The translations under genes were made by a program, and so were the position numbers. A DNA stretch of 64,000 nt from Geoglobus sp. UBA235 (GTDB taxonomy: Archaea > Halobacteriota > Archaeoglobi > Archaeoglobales > Archaeoglobaceae), in contig DACG01000010.1 in assembly GCA_002494725.1 (NCBI GenBank), forward strand, positions 1 through 64,000, given 5' to 3'. Within the stretch, counting starts at the first letter, position 1; each line of letters opens with the position of its first letter. The notes under the pieces are model-generated. The model had not been told where the DNA came from, did not search any database, and saw only the letters and a list, made by a program, of their open reading frames with translations. Of this stretch, positions 15,314 through 24,310 are shown piece by piece.

Positions 15314-15904
15314 ATGGCTGAGTACAGACTCGAAACTCCCGTGAGCATGGAGGAGATTAGGAAGCTGAATGTTGGGGATGTGGTTTACATAACCGGGACG
15401 ATGATAACCGCAAGAGACGAGGCACACCTCAGGATGCTCGAGTACTTTGAGAGAGGAGAGGAGATACCATTCAAAATCGAAGATGCTGTGATCTACCACT
15501 GCGGACCGATAATAGTGGAGGAGGGTGGCAGATACAGAGCCATTTCCGCCGGTCCAACCACATCAGCAAGGATGGATCCGCTGGCTCCAAAGGTTCTCGA
15601 GAGAGTAGAGAGGATGGTTATAGTGGGCAAGGGAGGGATGGGTGAGGGTGTTGTCAGGGCGCTCAGGGGCAAAGGAGTTTACCTCGCCTACACCGGCGGA
15701 GCGGGGGCTTTAGCAGCGCAGGCGATAAGAGAGGTAAAGGGCGTTTACTGGGAAGATCTGGGAATGCCCGAGGCTGTCTGGATTTTTGAGGTAGAGAACT
15801 TCGGCCCCTGCATAGTGGGTATAGACGCGAAGGAAAACAGTCTGTACAGAGAGGTGAAAAACAGGGTTGAAGAGAACTTTAAACGAATCCTTTCTCAATC
15901 ATGA
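15314..15904 (+). CDS. fumB: class I fumarate hydratase, beta subunit
   Basis: About 196 residues, matching the C-terminal half of class I fumarase, with ISAGPTTSARMD and VGKGGMG substrate-binding motifs and the AYTGGAGALAAQ loop. ATG 15314 is preferred over ATG 15308 because GAGGTGAT (15302-15309) has the same spacing to it as seen for other genes here. It pairs with the alpha subunit. Its 3' end overlaps a convergent regulator gene by 26 bases. One 60-base block (15661-15720) counts 39 G+C. Confidence 0.92.
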   Translation: MAEYRLETPVSMEEIRKLNVGDVVYITGTMITARDEAHLRMLEYFERGEEIPFKIEDAVIYHCGPIIVEEGGRYRAISAGPTTSARMDPLAPKVLERVERMVIVGKGGMGEGVVRALRGKGVYLAYTGGAGALAAQAIREVKGVYWEDLGMPEAVWIFEVENFGPCIVGIDAKENSLYREVKNRVEENFKRILSQS

Positions 15905-16688
15905 CCTCGTCAATTATTTTCCCCCACTCAGCATTTTCAGCTTTCTCCCAGAGGTACCAGAACAGGTACTCACACCACCTAACAAAATCCCTGTCTCTTG
16001 AAACATATATCCTGTCAGTTCTGTCGTTGAGCTGTAAAACTGCAAGATTTCCATCAATTACACCGAGCTGAATTGGAGTATCAAGGATCCTGATCTCAAC
16101 CTTGCTTTTTATTATCTCATACTCCTCCCTGCACAGATCCATGTCCATCAGAACCTTCTTGAACATGGATCTTCTACCAAAAAGCGTTTCATGATTGCTT
16201 ATAACCCTCTCCGAGACTCCCTCAAGATTCTTTTCTGCCATCAGTCTGTATATGTCATAGCTTATAACCTTGTCAACATACAGGCCATAGGTTCTGGCAT
16301 TCATTATCTCCCTTACGCCTATTTCAAGGGCTCTTTCAATATCCATCACCTCTGCCTTCTTCAGATTGTGAAATCCGGCAACAAATCCAGGAGGAAGTAA
16401 TGTGATGAATTCCGAGAGATCAAGAATGTCATTTCTGTACTCATAAACGCATTCCAGGGAAAAAAGTATCTTCTCAACTGCGACACCAAATCCTGTGAGC
16501 CTGTATCTGCCATTAAACCTCTCAACAATGTCAAGGTTTTCGAGTTTTGACATTATTCTTGATGCTGTTGAGAAGGATATTCCATCTGTTTCAGCAATAT
16601 CTGCAACACCACACGGTTCTTCTTTCAGTTTTCTTAAAATTTCAATTCTTCCCTGATTTCCAAGCTCTCTTATAAGGTATTCTTTCAT
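15879..16688 (-). CDS. winged-helix transcriptional regulator with FilR1-type domain
   Basis: 269 residues. N-terminal ArsR/MarR-like winged helix (IEILRKLKEEPCGVADIAE... STASRIMSKLENLDIVERFNGRYRLTG, about 13-68), followed by a ~190-residue C-terminal domain like the archaeal FilR1/DUF1724 module (FITLLPPGF, VISNHETLFGRRSM). Such regulators are common in methanogens and Archaeoglobales; ligand and targets are unknown. Overlaps fumB at its 3' end, transcribed convergently. Confidence 0.78.
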   Translation of the reverse strand: MKEYLIRELGNQGRIEILRKLKEEPCGVADIAETDGISFSTASRIMSKLENLDIVERFNGRYRLTGFGVAVEKILFSLECVYEYRNDILDLSEFITLLPPGFVAGFHNLKKAEVMDIERALEIGVREIMNARTYGLYVDKVISYDIYRLMAEKNLEGVSERVISNHETLFGRRSMFKKVLMDMDLCREEYEIIKSKVEIRILDTPIQLGVIDGNLAVLQLNDRTDRIYVSRDRDFVRWCEYLFWYLWEKAENAEWGKIIDEVMIEKGFV

Positions 16689-16744
16689 AACACTGAAGTT
16701 TTCGTTTTTCTTTAAAATTTTTCGATGAATTATACTGAAATTTA

Positions 16745-17374
16745 TTATAATTTTCCAGGATAATACTCACAGATATCTGAAATCCTGCATTCTTCACATA
16801 GGGGCTTTTGAGGCTTGCAAACCGTCTGCCCATACCCAACAAACGCCTTGTTTATCTTCCTCCTCATCCCCTCAGGAATTACCTTGATGAGCCCCCTCTC
16901 TGTCTCCTCAGGCGTTCTGGTCTTCACAATTCCAAGCCTGTTTGCGATTCTGTGAACATGAGTGTCGACAGCTATGGTATCAGCCCCGAAAACCTCGGAA
17001 AGGACTATGTTGGCAACCTTCCTCCCAACTCCGGGAAGCTTGATGAGCTCCTCAAATGTGTCAGGTATGTCTTTTCCATCAAGCTCCTCTGCAAGCTTTT
17101 TCAGAATTTTTGCTTTATTCTTGTAAAACCCCACACCCCTTATCAGCCCGGCAAGCTCGTGCTCATCAATTCTTTTGAGATCTTCAAACTCCCTGACCCT
17201 TTCAAAAAGTCTTTCAGCAACAACAGCGGTCTGTTCATCTCTTGTTCTGGTTGAGAGGATTGCAGAAACAAGAACTCTGAAGGGATCTGTTGTTCTTTTC
17301 TTTAAGGCATAAACGGGAGCGTTTCTCTTTCTCGCCTCCTCTTCCATCACTGCAAGTATTCGCTCAATGTCCAT
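16745..17374 (-). CDS. nth: endonuclease III, DNA glycosylase/AP lyase
   Basis: 209 residues. Helix-hairpin-helix LPGVGRK with catalytic lysine K119, catalytic aspartate D137 in VDTHVHR, and the C-terminal [4Fe-4S] loop C186-x6-C193-x2-C196-x5-C202. Removes oxidised pyrimidines in base excision repair. Overlaps the upstream HAD phosphatase gene by 11 bases. Confidence 0.95.
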   Translation of the reverse strand: MDIERILAVMEEEARKRNAPVYALKKRTTDPFRVLVSAILSTRTRDEQTAVVAERLFERVREFEDLKRIDEHELAGLIRGVGFYKNKAKILKKLAEELDGKDIPDTFEELIKLPGVGRKVANIVLSEVFGADTIAVDTHVHRIANRLGIVKTRTPEETERGLIKVIPEGMRRKINKAFVGYGQTVCKPQKPLCEECRISDICEYYPGKL

Positions 17375-17945
17375 TCATCCTCCTCTCCAGAAAATCCATC
17401 AGACTGTGATAGCTCTTGAAGCTGTGATCAGGAACAAAGCCAAATTTCCTCACAGCTTCCCTTGCTTTCTCACTTTCATAAAGCCAGAACTCAATTCCGG
17501 CGTTTTTAGCGGTTAAGTAGTCAAAGTAATAGTCGCCAACAAGTGCCACCTCATCTTCCTTGGCTCTAACCTCATCCATTACGTGAATTATGGGGTATGG
17601 AGATGGCTTTATATCATCCTCTCTGGTGAATATGAAGTCAAATTTGAGATTGTGTCTCTGAAGGTTTATTTTCACGCTCTTCATTGAGTTTCTGGTGTAC
17701 AGAGCAGTGTGAACTCCATTATCTCCGAGAAAATCAAGAAGATCTCTCACCCCCGGATACAGCCTCGACCTTCTGGCACACTCAATCTCATGGCTTTCAA
17801 GAACTTCAAGGCACCTCCATCCATCATCTCTCCACATTATCTCCTCTAAAATCGAACCCTCTATCCCCAGGGCTGCCTTAATTTCCTCTACGGGAATGTT
17901 GAACTCAACGAGGGTTCCATCCAGATCAAATACTATGAGCTTCAC
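17364..17945 (-). CDS. HAD-family phosphatase
   Basis: 193 residues. Motif I FDLDGTL with nucleophile D7 and acid D9, motif II in LYTRNS, motif III lysine in IKPSPYP, and motif IV VGDYYFDYLTA. The layout resembles phosphoglycolate phosphatase-like HAD hydrolases with a small helical cap. Substrate not deducible. First gene before nth in the same direction. Confidence 0.82.
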   Translation of the reverse strand: MKLIVFDLDGTLVEFNIPVEEIKAALGIEGSILEEIMWRDDGWRCLEVLESHEIECARRSRLYPGVRDLLDFLGDNGVHTALYTRNSMKSVKINLQRHNLKFDFIFTREDDIKPSPYPIIHVMDEVRAKEDEVALVGDYYFDYLTAKNAGIEFWLYESEKAREAVRKFGFVPDHSFKSYHSLMDFLERRMNGH

Positions 17946-17993
17946 CTATGGGAAATTTCATGTGTGGCTTTAAAAATTTAATTAAAGTGATAG

Positions 17994-19163
17994 TCAGAGT
18001 CTTTTCCTGAACTCAGCAGGAAGCTTGAGAATGCTTGCAAGTCCTATGAGATTTTCCTTGCTTATCAGACCATCTGCGACCTCCTTCAACGCCTCTTTTG
18101 CATTGAAAGCTATTCCAAGGCCTGCCTTTTCAATCATGATCCTGTCATTTGCTCCATCTCCAACCGCAACAATGTTTTCCCTTTTTATACCCTCTTTTCT
18201 TGCTATCTCCTCTATAATCCTGGCCTTCTCCTCTGCCGTGATAATTTTTCCTCTGATTCTCCCTGTAAGCCTCCCGTCCTTTATCTCAAGCTCGTTCCCG
18301 AAGGCATAGTCAAGGCCAAGCTCATTCTTGAGCTTTTCTGTAAAGTACGTGAAACCTCCGCTTATCAGTGCGACCTTGTAGCCAGCTTTTTTAAGGCTCT
18401 CTATGAGCTCTCTCGCTCCTTCGGTGAGCTTTATGCTGTCATATATTCTCTCCATTACCTCAACAGGCAATCCCTCAAGCAGCTTTACTCTTTCTCTCAG
18501 AGCCGTCTCAAAATCTATCTCTCCATTCATTGCCTTGCTTGTGAGCTCTCTGACCTCATTCTCAACTCCCGCCATCTTTGCCAGCTCATCAATTATTTCT
18601 GTATCAATCAGGGTTGAATCCATATCGAAGACTATCAGCCTCTTTTCCTCCTTTGAGATATCGTAGGGCTGGATAACCACATCCAGTCCGGTTCTTTCGA
18701 TCTCCTGCTTCAGCTTTTTCTTGATGACTTCAGGATTCGCCCCCCTGAGGTCAACCTCTATGGAAATGGAGATGAGCTGATCCCTTGCGGTGAGGTTTGT
18801 TCTCTCAATGTTGACACCATGGCTGAAAAGGATCTTGGAGACATCCCTCACTATTCCAACCCTGTCCTTACCTATGACTGTAATTATGTATCTCTCCTTT
18901 TCTCTTTGCTCGATTTTTTCGAACGGTGATATGTGAACCTGAACTCCTATTTCCTTTCCAGCTTGATCAAGCCTTTTCCTGATCTCATCAATGTCAAGAC
19001 TACAGGCCGAAATGTCTCCAACCGCAAACATCATGAATATTCCGTGAAAAACGTTCTGCTCGATATCAACTATGTTTATGTTCGCATCTGCTAAAACATC
19101 GGTTATCCTGTAAACTATTCCCGGCTTGTCAACTCCAAAGACCGAAATGGCGAGGAGCTTCAC
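17994..19163 (-). CDS. serB: phosphoserine phosphatase with two ACT domains
   Basis: 389 residues. Two N-terminal ACT-type domains (about 1-85 and 91-170, each with a DK-PGIV or KDRVGIV motif), then a SerB HAD domain: nucleophile D180 and D182 in FDMDSTLID, SGGFTYF, and the motif IV aspartates in VGDGANDR. Makes serine from phosphoserine; the ACT domains probably give allosteric control by an amino acid. This long architecture occurs in some archaea and actinobacteria, while many archaea have only the HAD part. Confidence 0.92.
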   Translation of the reverse strand: MKLLAISVFGVDKPGIVYRITDVLADANINIVDIEQNVFHGIFMMFAVGDISACSLDIDEIRKRLDQAGKEIGVQVHISPFEKIEQREKERYIITVIGKDRVGIVRDVSKILFSHGVNIERTNLTARDQLISISIEVDLRGANPEVIKKKLKQEIERTGLDVVIQPYDISKEEKRLIVFDMDSTLIDTEIIDELAKMAGVENEVRELTSKAMNGEIDFETALRERVKLLEGLPVEVMERIYDSIKLTEGARELIESLKKAGYKVALISGGFTYFTEKLKNELGLDYAFGNELEIKDGRLTGRIRGKIITAEEKARIIEEIARKEGIKRENIVAVGDGANDRIMIEKAGLGIAFNAKEALKEVADGLISKENLIGLASILKLPAEFRKRL

Positions 19164-19187
19164 AGAGCAATTTGTGAGGGAGAGTAT

Positions 19188-19322
19188 ATGAATATTTTCA
19201 GCAAGGAATCTTGCCAGTCTGTGACAGAGCAGATGTGTAAAAATCCGTACAATGTGAAGAGAATGTTTTTCGGTTCTGGAAAAGAGTGTGAAGGTACCGC
19301 TTTGAAATCACTGAAACTGTGA
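19188..19322 (+). CDS. possible 44-residue protein (uncertain)
   Basis: An open frame from ATG 19188 to TGA 19320-19322, preceded by a purine-rich GAGGGAGAG at 19176-19184. The product has three cysteines (one each in KESCQS, EQMCKN and GKECEG) and a basic C terminus. No relative is recognised and no TATA box is obvious, so this may be chance. Confidence 0.25.
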   Translation: MNIFSKESCQSVTEQMCKNPYNVKRMFFGSGKECEGTALKSLKL

Positions 19323-19469
19323 AATTTTTAGTTTTCTGTGACAGGACTGATGCAAAACCCTGCTACTCTACAATTGACCCGAAAGTGTAACAAAAATATC
19401 GGGCTGAGAGATTTGATTTTAAACTCAACATGGGAGAAGTATTAAAAAATAACCGTTCCAGTTTTTTCA
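19323..19469 (+). promoter_or_regulatory. hdrA promoter region, leaderless start
   Basis: GTATTAAAAAATAA at 19439-19452 is a TATA-type element whose expected start point coincides with the hdrA ATG at 19470, implying a leaderless mRNA. Nothing else coding is seen between 19323 and the TATA box; another AT element (GATTTTAAAC) lies near 19415-19424. Confidence 0.55.
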
Positions 19470-21809
19470 ATGAACATCGGTGTATTTGTCTGTCACTGCG
19501 GCCTCAACATCGCAAGGGTTGTGGATGTGAAGGATGTTACCGATTACTCCAGATCACTTCCTGATGTTACCTTTGCTCAGGATATCAAATACGCCTGCTC
19601 CGATAGCGGGCAGGATGAGATTATAAAGGCAATTAAAGAGAATGATCTCGATGCTGTTGTAGTATCAGCATGCAGCCCGAAGCTGCATGAGGTGACATTC
19701 AGAAGAGCTGCGATGAGAGCCGGGCTGAATCCGTACATGGTTGTAATGGCAAACATAAGGGAGCAGTGCTCCTGGGTTCATCAGAGCATGCCCAAATCTG
19801 CAACAGCAAAGGCAAAGGACCTTGTAAGAATGGCTGTTGCTTACGCAAGGAATCTTGAACCGCTCTCAAGAAAGAAGATTGAGGTCAAGAAAGCTGTTGC
19901 GGTCATAGGTGGAGGAGTTGCAGGAATTGAAGCAGCTTTGAATCTGGCAGATGCCGGGATAAAGGTCTATCTCATTGAAAAAGCCCCGACAATTGGTGGA
20001 AAGATGGCAACACTCAACGAGGTTTTCCCGACAAATGACTGCTCCATCTGCATCCTTGCCCCGAAAATGAGTGAAGCCCTGAATCATGAGAACATTGAGG
20101 TGATAACAAACGCAGAGCTCAAGGATTTTGAGGGGCATGTTGGAGATTTCAAACTCAAGGTGGTGAAGCACCCAAGATACGTTGATGAGAGCAAGTGCAA
20201 GGGATGCATAGATGATTGCAGTTCTGTATGCCCTGTTGAAGTTCCAAACGAGTTTGATTATGCCATAGGTACAAGGAAAGCAATCTATCTTCCAATACCG
20301 CAATCAACCCCTCTATATGCGGCAATAGACTGGCAGCACTGCATAGGATGCAGGCTGTGCGAGAAAGCCTGTGAGCCTGAGGCAATAAATTTCAATCAGG
20401 AACCTGAGGAACTGGAGATTGAGGCTGGAGCTGTTATTGTCGCAACAGGATTCAGACCATTTGATGCAAGAAGAAAGGAAGAGTATGGATATGGCATTTA
20501 CAGGAATGTCATAACATCTCTTGAGCTTGAAAGATTGCTTTCTGCTTCAGGTCCAACCCTTGGAGAGCTGCTGAGACCATCTGACTCAAGCATTCCCCAG
20601 AAAATAGCATTCATCCAGTGTGTTGGGAGCAGAGATGAGAAAACCAACAGATACTGCTCGAGAGTGTGCTGCATGTCGAGCCTGAAGAATGCCTACGCAA
20701 TTAAGGAAAGGTATCCCGATGCAGAAGTTACGGTATTCTATATCGATATAAGGGCATACGGAAGGATGTACGAGGAATTTTATACACGGACTCAAGAAAA
20801 AGGAATAAGATTCATAAGAGCAAGAATTGGAGAGATTTATGAGAAAAAGAATGATAACCTCGTGTTGATTTATGAGAATACACTTCTTGGCGAATTGCAG
20901 GAAGAGGAGTTTGATCTGGTTGTTCTGGCAATAGGTCTCGAAGGAAATACTGAGATCGCCCATAAGCTTGGCATATCTGTTGGGGAGGATGGATTTTACG
21001 AGGTAGCACATCCAAAACTGAGACCTGCTGAAACAGATGTTAAGGGAATATTTCTTGCAGGAACTGCAAGCGGCCCAAAGGATATTCAGGATTCCATAGC
21101 ATCAGCAGGACTTGCCGCTGCAAAGGCCATGGAACTTATAATAAAGGGTGAAACTGAATTCGATCCATACAACGCCTACGTTGATGCTGAAAAATGCATT
21201 GGATGCAGAATCTGTGTTGATGTCTGCAATTTCAGTGCTGCGTACATGGATGGAAAGAAGGCAAAAATTGATGCAAACGCATGTGTTATGTGCGGGGTCT
21301 GTGCCTCTGCCTGTCCTGCCGATGCAATAGATCTTGGATTCTTTAAAGAGGATGCTGTAGTTGCTGCAATCGATGCCCTTGCCCAGGAAAAAACTGCTGA
21401 TCCGCTAATTCTTGTCTTTGCATGCCATTTTTGCAGTTACGGTGCTGCAGATCTGGCAGGTACAACTAAAATACAGTACGAACCAAATGTGAGGATCATA
21501 AGAACTTTATGTTCAGGGAGGGTTGATCCAGAGTGGATTCTGAGAGCACTGAAAAAGGGGATTGATGGTGTGATTGTTTCTGGATGCCGGTTTGGGGAGT
21601 GTCATTTCAAGGTTGGCAACTATCATGCCGAAGAGAGGGTTAAGGCTTTGAAGGAGGCTTTGAGGGAGACTGGAATCAATCCTGAGAGAGTCACAACAAT
21701 CTGGCATTCTGCAGGGGAGGCAAGCGGAATTGCAGAGGATTTTAACGAATTTGTGGAGAAAATAAGGGAGATCGGTTCAATTGAGCAAGAGGTGCTGAAG
21801 AATGGTTGA
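19470..21809 (+). CDS. hdrA: HdrA-MvhD fusion, heterodisulfide reductase flavoprotein subunit
   Basis: 779 residues. Order seen: HdrA N-terminal domain with several cysteines (1-135), FAD Rossmann motif GGGVAG (147-152) with IGGKMA, an inserted ferredoxin pair (C243/246/250/254 and C291/294/297/301), the second FAD half (GTASGPKDIQDS, 531-542), two [4Fe-4S] motifs (576-586 and 605-615), and a C-terminal MvhD-type domain (645-770) with C652, C655, C681, C706 and C711. HdrA bifurcates electrons between ferredoxin and the CoM-CoB (or similar) disulfide; MvhD normally bridges HdrA to a hydrogenase. No hdrB, hdrC or mvhAG is in the window. Overlaps the next gene by 8 bases. Confidence 0.9.
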   Translation: MNIGVFVCHCGLNIARVVDVKDVTDYSRSLPDVTFAQDIKYACSDSGQDEIIKAIKENDLDAVVVSACSPKLHEVTFRRAAMRAGLNPYMVVMANIREQCSWVHQSMPKSATAKAKDLVRMAVAYARNLEPLSRKKIEVKKAVAVIGGGVAGIEAALNLADAGIKVYLIEKAPTIGGKMATLNEVFPTNDCSICILAPKMSEALNHENIEVITNAELKDFEGHVGDFKLKVVKHPRYVDESKCKGCIDDCSSVCPVEVPNEFDYAIGTRKAIYLPIPQSTPLYAAIDWQHCIGCRLCEKACEPEAINFNQEPEELEIEAGAVIVATGFRPFDARRKEEYGYGIYRNVITSLELERLLSASGPTLGELLRPSDSSIPQKIAFIQCVGSRDEKTNRYCSRVCCMSSLKNAYAIKERYPDAEVTVFYIDIRAYGRMYEEFYTRTQEKGIRFIRARIGEIYEKKNDNLVLIYENTLLGELQEEEFDLVVLAIGLEGNTEIAHKLGISVGEDGFYEVAHPKLRPAETDVKGIFLAGTASGPKDIQDSIASAGLAAAKAMELIIKGETEFDPYNAYVDAEKCIGCRICVDVCNFSAAYMDGKKAKIDANACVMCGVCASACPADAIDLGFFKEDAVVAAIDALAQEKTADPLILVFACHFCSYGAADLAGTTKIQYEPNVRIIRTLCSGRVDPEWILRALKKGIDGVIVSGCRFGECHFKVGNYHAEERVKALKEALRETGINPERVTTIWHSAGEASGIAEDFNEFVEKIREIGSIEQEVLKNG

Positions 21810-23103
21810 GAGAGATCTGGACTTCATTGGTGAGACAAAGTTCAAGTACATTCAGAGGGCAAAGGATGAGGTCAGGGAACTGATTTACGATTACAAGATT
21901 TGCAATGGATGCGGGATATGTGTTTATGCCTGTCCTGTCAATGCAATTGAGCTTGGTCCTGTACACGATATTGCAATAGGTCTTGAGATGCCTCCAGTCA
22001 CTGTGGATCACCTGAAATGCGCCTACTGCGGGATATGTTATTCTCTCTGCCCATTCAATGCCTTTGAATTTTACATCAACGGTGAGAGAGTTGAGAAGGA
22101 AAGCCTTCCCCTGTCACCAGCCGGATATACTGAGATCGATTACGAAAAGTGTACAGACTGCACTCTGTGTTACAAGGCATGTCCTGAGGATGCAATAAGC
22201 AGGGAGATCAGGATACAGAGGGAGATGATAGAGGAAAAAAATGAAGGGATTGAGGGTAGAGTTATCATCGACAGGGAGAAGTGCAATCTCTGCGGGATAT
22301 GTGCTGAATTCTGCCACATCTTCACAATGGTTGAGAAAGAACCTGGCCCTACAGATCCGATGCCATACGAAGACATTCTGACTGATGAGACGGACTGCGA
22401 TTACTGCATGCTTTGCGAAGATGTGTGTCCTGAAAAAGCCATAAAGATTGAGAATGGCAGGAGAATTGATTTTGAGCTCCAAAAACTCGCCCATGTTGAG
22501 GTTGATAATGAGAAGTGCTCAAACTGCGCCTACTGCGAGATCGTATGCCCCTACGATGCAATCAAAACCGTGAAGCCTGCTGAGGGAGAGCTGTTTGTCT
22601 ACGAGCCCAGAATGTACCGCTGCGATCCTGTTGGATGCGGTGCATGCATAAAGGTGTGCTCTCACAACAAGGTGTGGTATGTCGGGGAGAAGGAGGCAAG
22701 GGTTTACTTCAATGAAGATCACTGCATATACTGCGGAGCTTGCGAGAATGCATGTCCCTATGACCTCATAGGAGTGAAAAGAGAAGAGTACTACACGAAA
22801 AACAATGTGTCATGGGAACCATGGGTTGAATCATGGCATGAAGCTCTGAAAAGAGTTGTTGAAAAAAGAAGAGCTGAGGAGCCTGAAAGAAAGCTTTTCA
22901 GAGAGGAAAGGCTTGGAACTGTTGAGGAAGAGGAGATCAAAGTGATAAAGATCAGTGAAGATGCTCTGAATGAGGTTGAACAGAGAGTTAAGGCTATTGA
23001 GGAGATTCTGAAAAAACCCCGCTTCAGAAGGGCTGTGGAGAAGGGAGAGACAGAAGGTTTTATAAACGGAATCAGAAAGGCTTTGCAAAAACAGCAAGGG
23101 TGA
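21802..23103 (+). CDS. polyferredoxin with eight [4Fe-4S] motifs, FwdF-like
   Basis: 433 residues. Eight C-x2-C-x2-C-x3-C-type motifs can be read: CNGCGIC, CAYCGIC, CTDCTLC, CNLCGIC (final Cys followed by His, not Pro), CDYCMLC, CSNCAYC, an expanded CDPVGCGAC, and CIYCGAC. Number and order resemble FwdF/FmdF, the electron wire of formylmethanofuran dehydrogenase. The last ~110 residues are charged and helical and contain no cysteine. Translationally coupled to the HdrA-MvhD gene, so its likely job is to carry electrons between HdrA and a ferredoxin-linked enzyme. Confidence 0.85.
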   Translation: MVERDLDFIGETKFKYIQRAKDEVRELIYDYKICNGCGICVYACPVNAIELGPVHDIAIGLEMPPVTVDHLKCAYCGICYSLCPFNAFEFYINGERVEKESLPLSPAGYTEIDYEKCTDCTLCYKACPEDAISREIRIQREMIEEKNEGIEGRVIIDREKCNLCGICAEFCHIFTMVEKEPGPTDPMPYEDILTDETDCDYCMLCEDVCPEKAIKIENGRRIDFELQKLAHVEVDNEKCSNCAYCEIVCPYDAIKTVKPAEGELFVYEPRMYRCDPVGCGACIKVCSHNKVWYVGEKEARVYFNEDHCIYCGACENACPYDLIGVKREEYYTKNNVSWEPWVESWHEALKRVVEKRRAEEPERKLFREERLGTVEEEEIKVIKISEDALNEVEQRVKAIEEILKKPRFRRAVEKGETEGFINGIRKALQKQQG

Positions 23104-23107
23104 CCCC

Positions 23108-24310
23108 ATGCACCTTTCCCGAATAAGAGCAGCAAGAAGCAGAAAGTTATCTGGAAAGAAAATTGTTCTTGGTATTACCGGAAGTATTGCTGCTGTTGAG
23201 GCTGTAAGGCTTGCAAGAGAACTTGTGAGAAGAGGGGCTGAGGTTCATGCAGTCATGAGTGAGGCTGCAACAAAGATAATCCATCCCTACGCAATGGAGT
23301 TTGCAACAGACAACAGAGTCATAACGGAAATTACAGGTAGAATAGAGCATGTAGAATTTCTTGGAGTTGATGGGGAGGCCGACTTACTTCTCATAGCTCC
23401 GGCAACAGCAAACACAATTGCAAAGATTGCATCAGGTATAGATGACACCCCCGTTACAACAATGGCAACAACAGCCCTCGGTTCAGGAAAACCTGTGATG
23501 ATTGCCCCTGCAATGCACGAGAGCATGATGAACAATCCAGCTATTGAAGATGCGATTGAAAATCTCAAAAAAGCTGGAATTGAGTTCATAGAGCCAAGAT
23601 ACGAGGAAAACAAGGCCAAGTTTGCTGAGATTGATAAGATATGCCTTCAGGTTGAGAGAAAGCTTTACAGAAAGGATTTGAAGGGCAAAAAAGTTGTTGT
23701 AACCTCAGGCCCGACAGTGGAGTTCATAGACCCGATAAGGTACATAACCAACAGGAGCAGCGGTTTGATGGGATATGAGATTGCCGTTGAGTTCTGGAGG
23801 AGAGGTGCAGAGGTCGTTTTTGTGACATCAAAGCCTCTCGAATTTGATCTTCCTGATTTCAAAACAGTGAGAATCGTTTCTGTCAGAGACATGCTTGACG
23901 CAAGCCTTGAAGAGGTGAAAAATGCTGATATCTTCGTCTCTGCTGCCGCAGCTGCCGATTTTGTCCCAGAGAAGAGAAACAGCAAGATAAAAACTGCAGA
24001 GAAGCTAACCTTGGAGCTTTCATGTGCACCCAAGATACTGAGAGAGGTCAGAAAGGTTTTTGATGGAAATGTGATTGCATTCAAGGCTGAAACGGGAGTT
24101 AGTGAGGAGGAGCTTGAAAGAATTGCCTTGGAGAAAATGGAGACCGACAAAGCCAACATGATGGTGGCAAATGATGTTCTTGAAAAGGGTATGGGTACCT
24201 TGGACACAAGAGTCCTCCTGATAACTCCGGAAAGAAAGATGTGGGTTGAAGGGCTGAAAAAGGATGTTGCAGAAAAGATAGTGGAGCTTTTCATTTCAGA
24301 CTGCCTATGA
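23108..24310 (+). CDS. coaBC: bifunctional phosphopantothenoylcysteine decarboxylase/synthetase
   Basis: 400 residues. N-terminal flavoprotein decarboxylase CoaC (LGITGSIAAVEAVRLAREL about 21-39, APATANTIAK, PAMHESM) and C-terminal synthetase CoaB (TSGPTVEFIDPIRYITN, SSGLMG, about 200-400). Together they make 4'-phosphopantetheine in CoA synthesis. Its TGA overlaps the ATG of pantoate kinase (ATGA). It starts 5 bases after the polyferredoxin stop and may share that transcript. Confidence 0.93.
   Translation: MHLSRIRAARSRKLSGKKIVLGITGSIAAVEAVRLARELVRRGAEVHAVMSEAATKIIHPYAMEFATDNRVITEITGRIEHVEFLGVDGEADLLLIAPATANTIAKIASGIDDTPVTTMATTALGSGKPVMIAPAMHESMMNNPAIEDAIENLKKAGIEFIEPRYEENKAKFAEIDKICLQVERKLYRKDLKGKKVVVTSGPTVEFIDPIRYITNRSSGLMGYEIAVEFWRRGAEVVFVTSKPLEFDLPDFKTVRIVSVRDMLDASLEEVKNADIFVSAAAAADFVPEKRNSKIKTAEKLTLELSCAPKILREVRKVFDGNVIAFKAETGVSEEELERIALEKMETDKANMMVANDVLEKGMGTLDTRVLLITPERKMWVEGLKKDVAEKIVELFISDCL

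Noticed and set aside
14471..15499. Long open frame on the minus strand opposite the fumarase genes (342 codons)
   Set aside because: It is antisense to two clear fumarase subunits, is rich in Ser/Pro/Leu typical of shadow frames, and has no ribosome site or known motif.
19188..19469. Possible guide RNA or other structured RNA in the serB-hdrA gap
   Set aside because: CTGTGACAG occurs twice nearby, but no complete C/D or H/ACA layout and no stable fold could be drawn.
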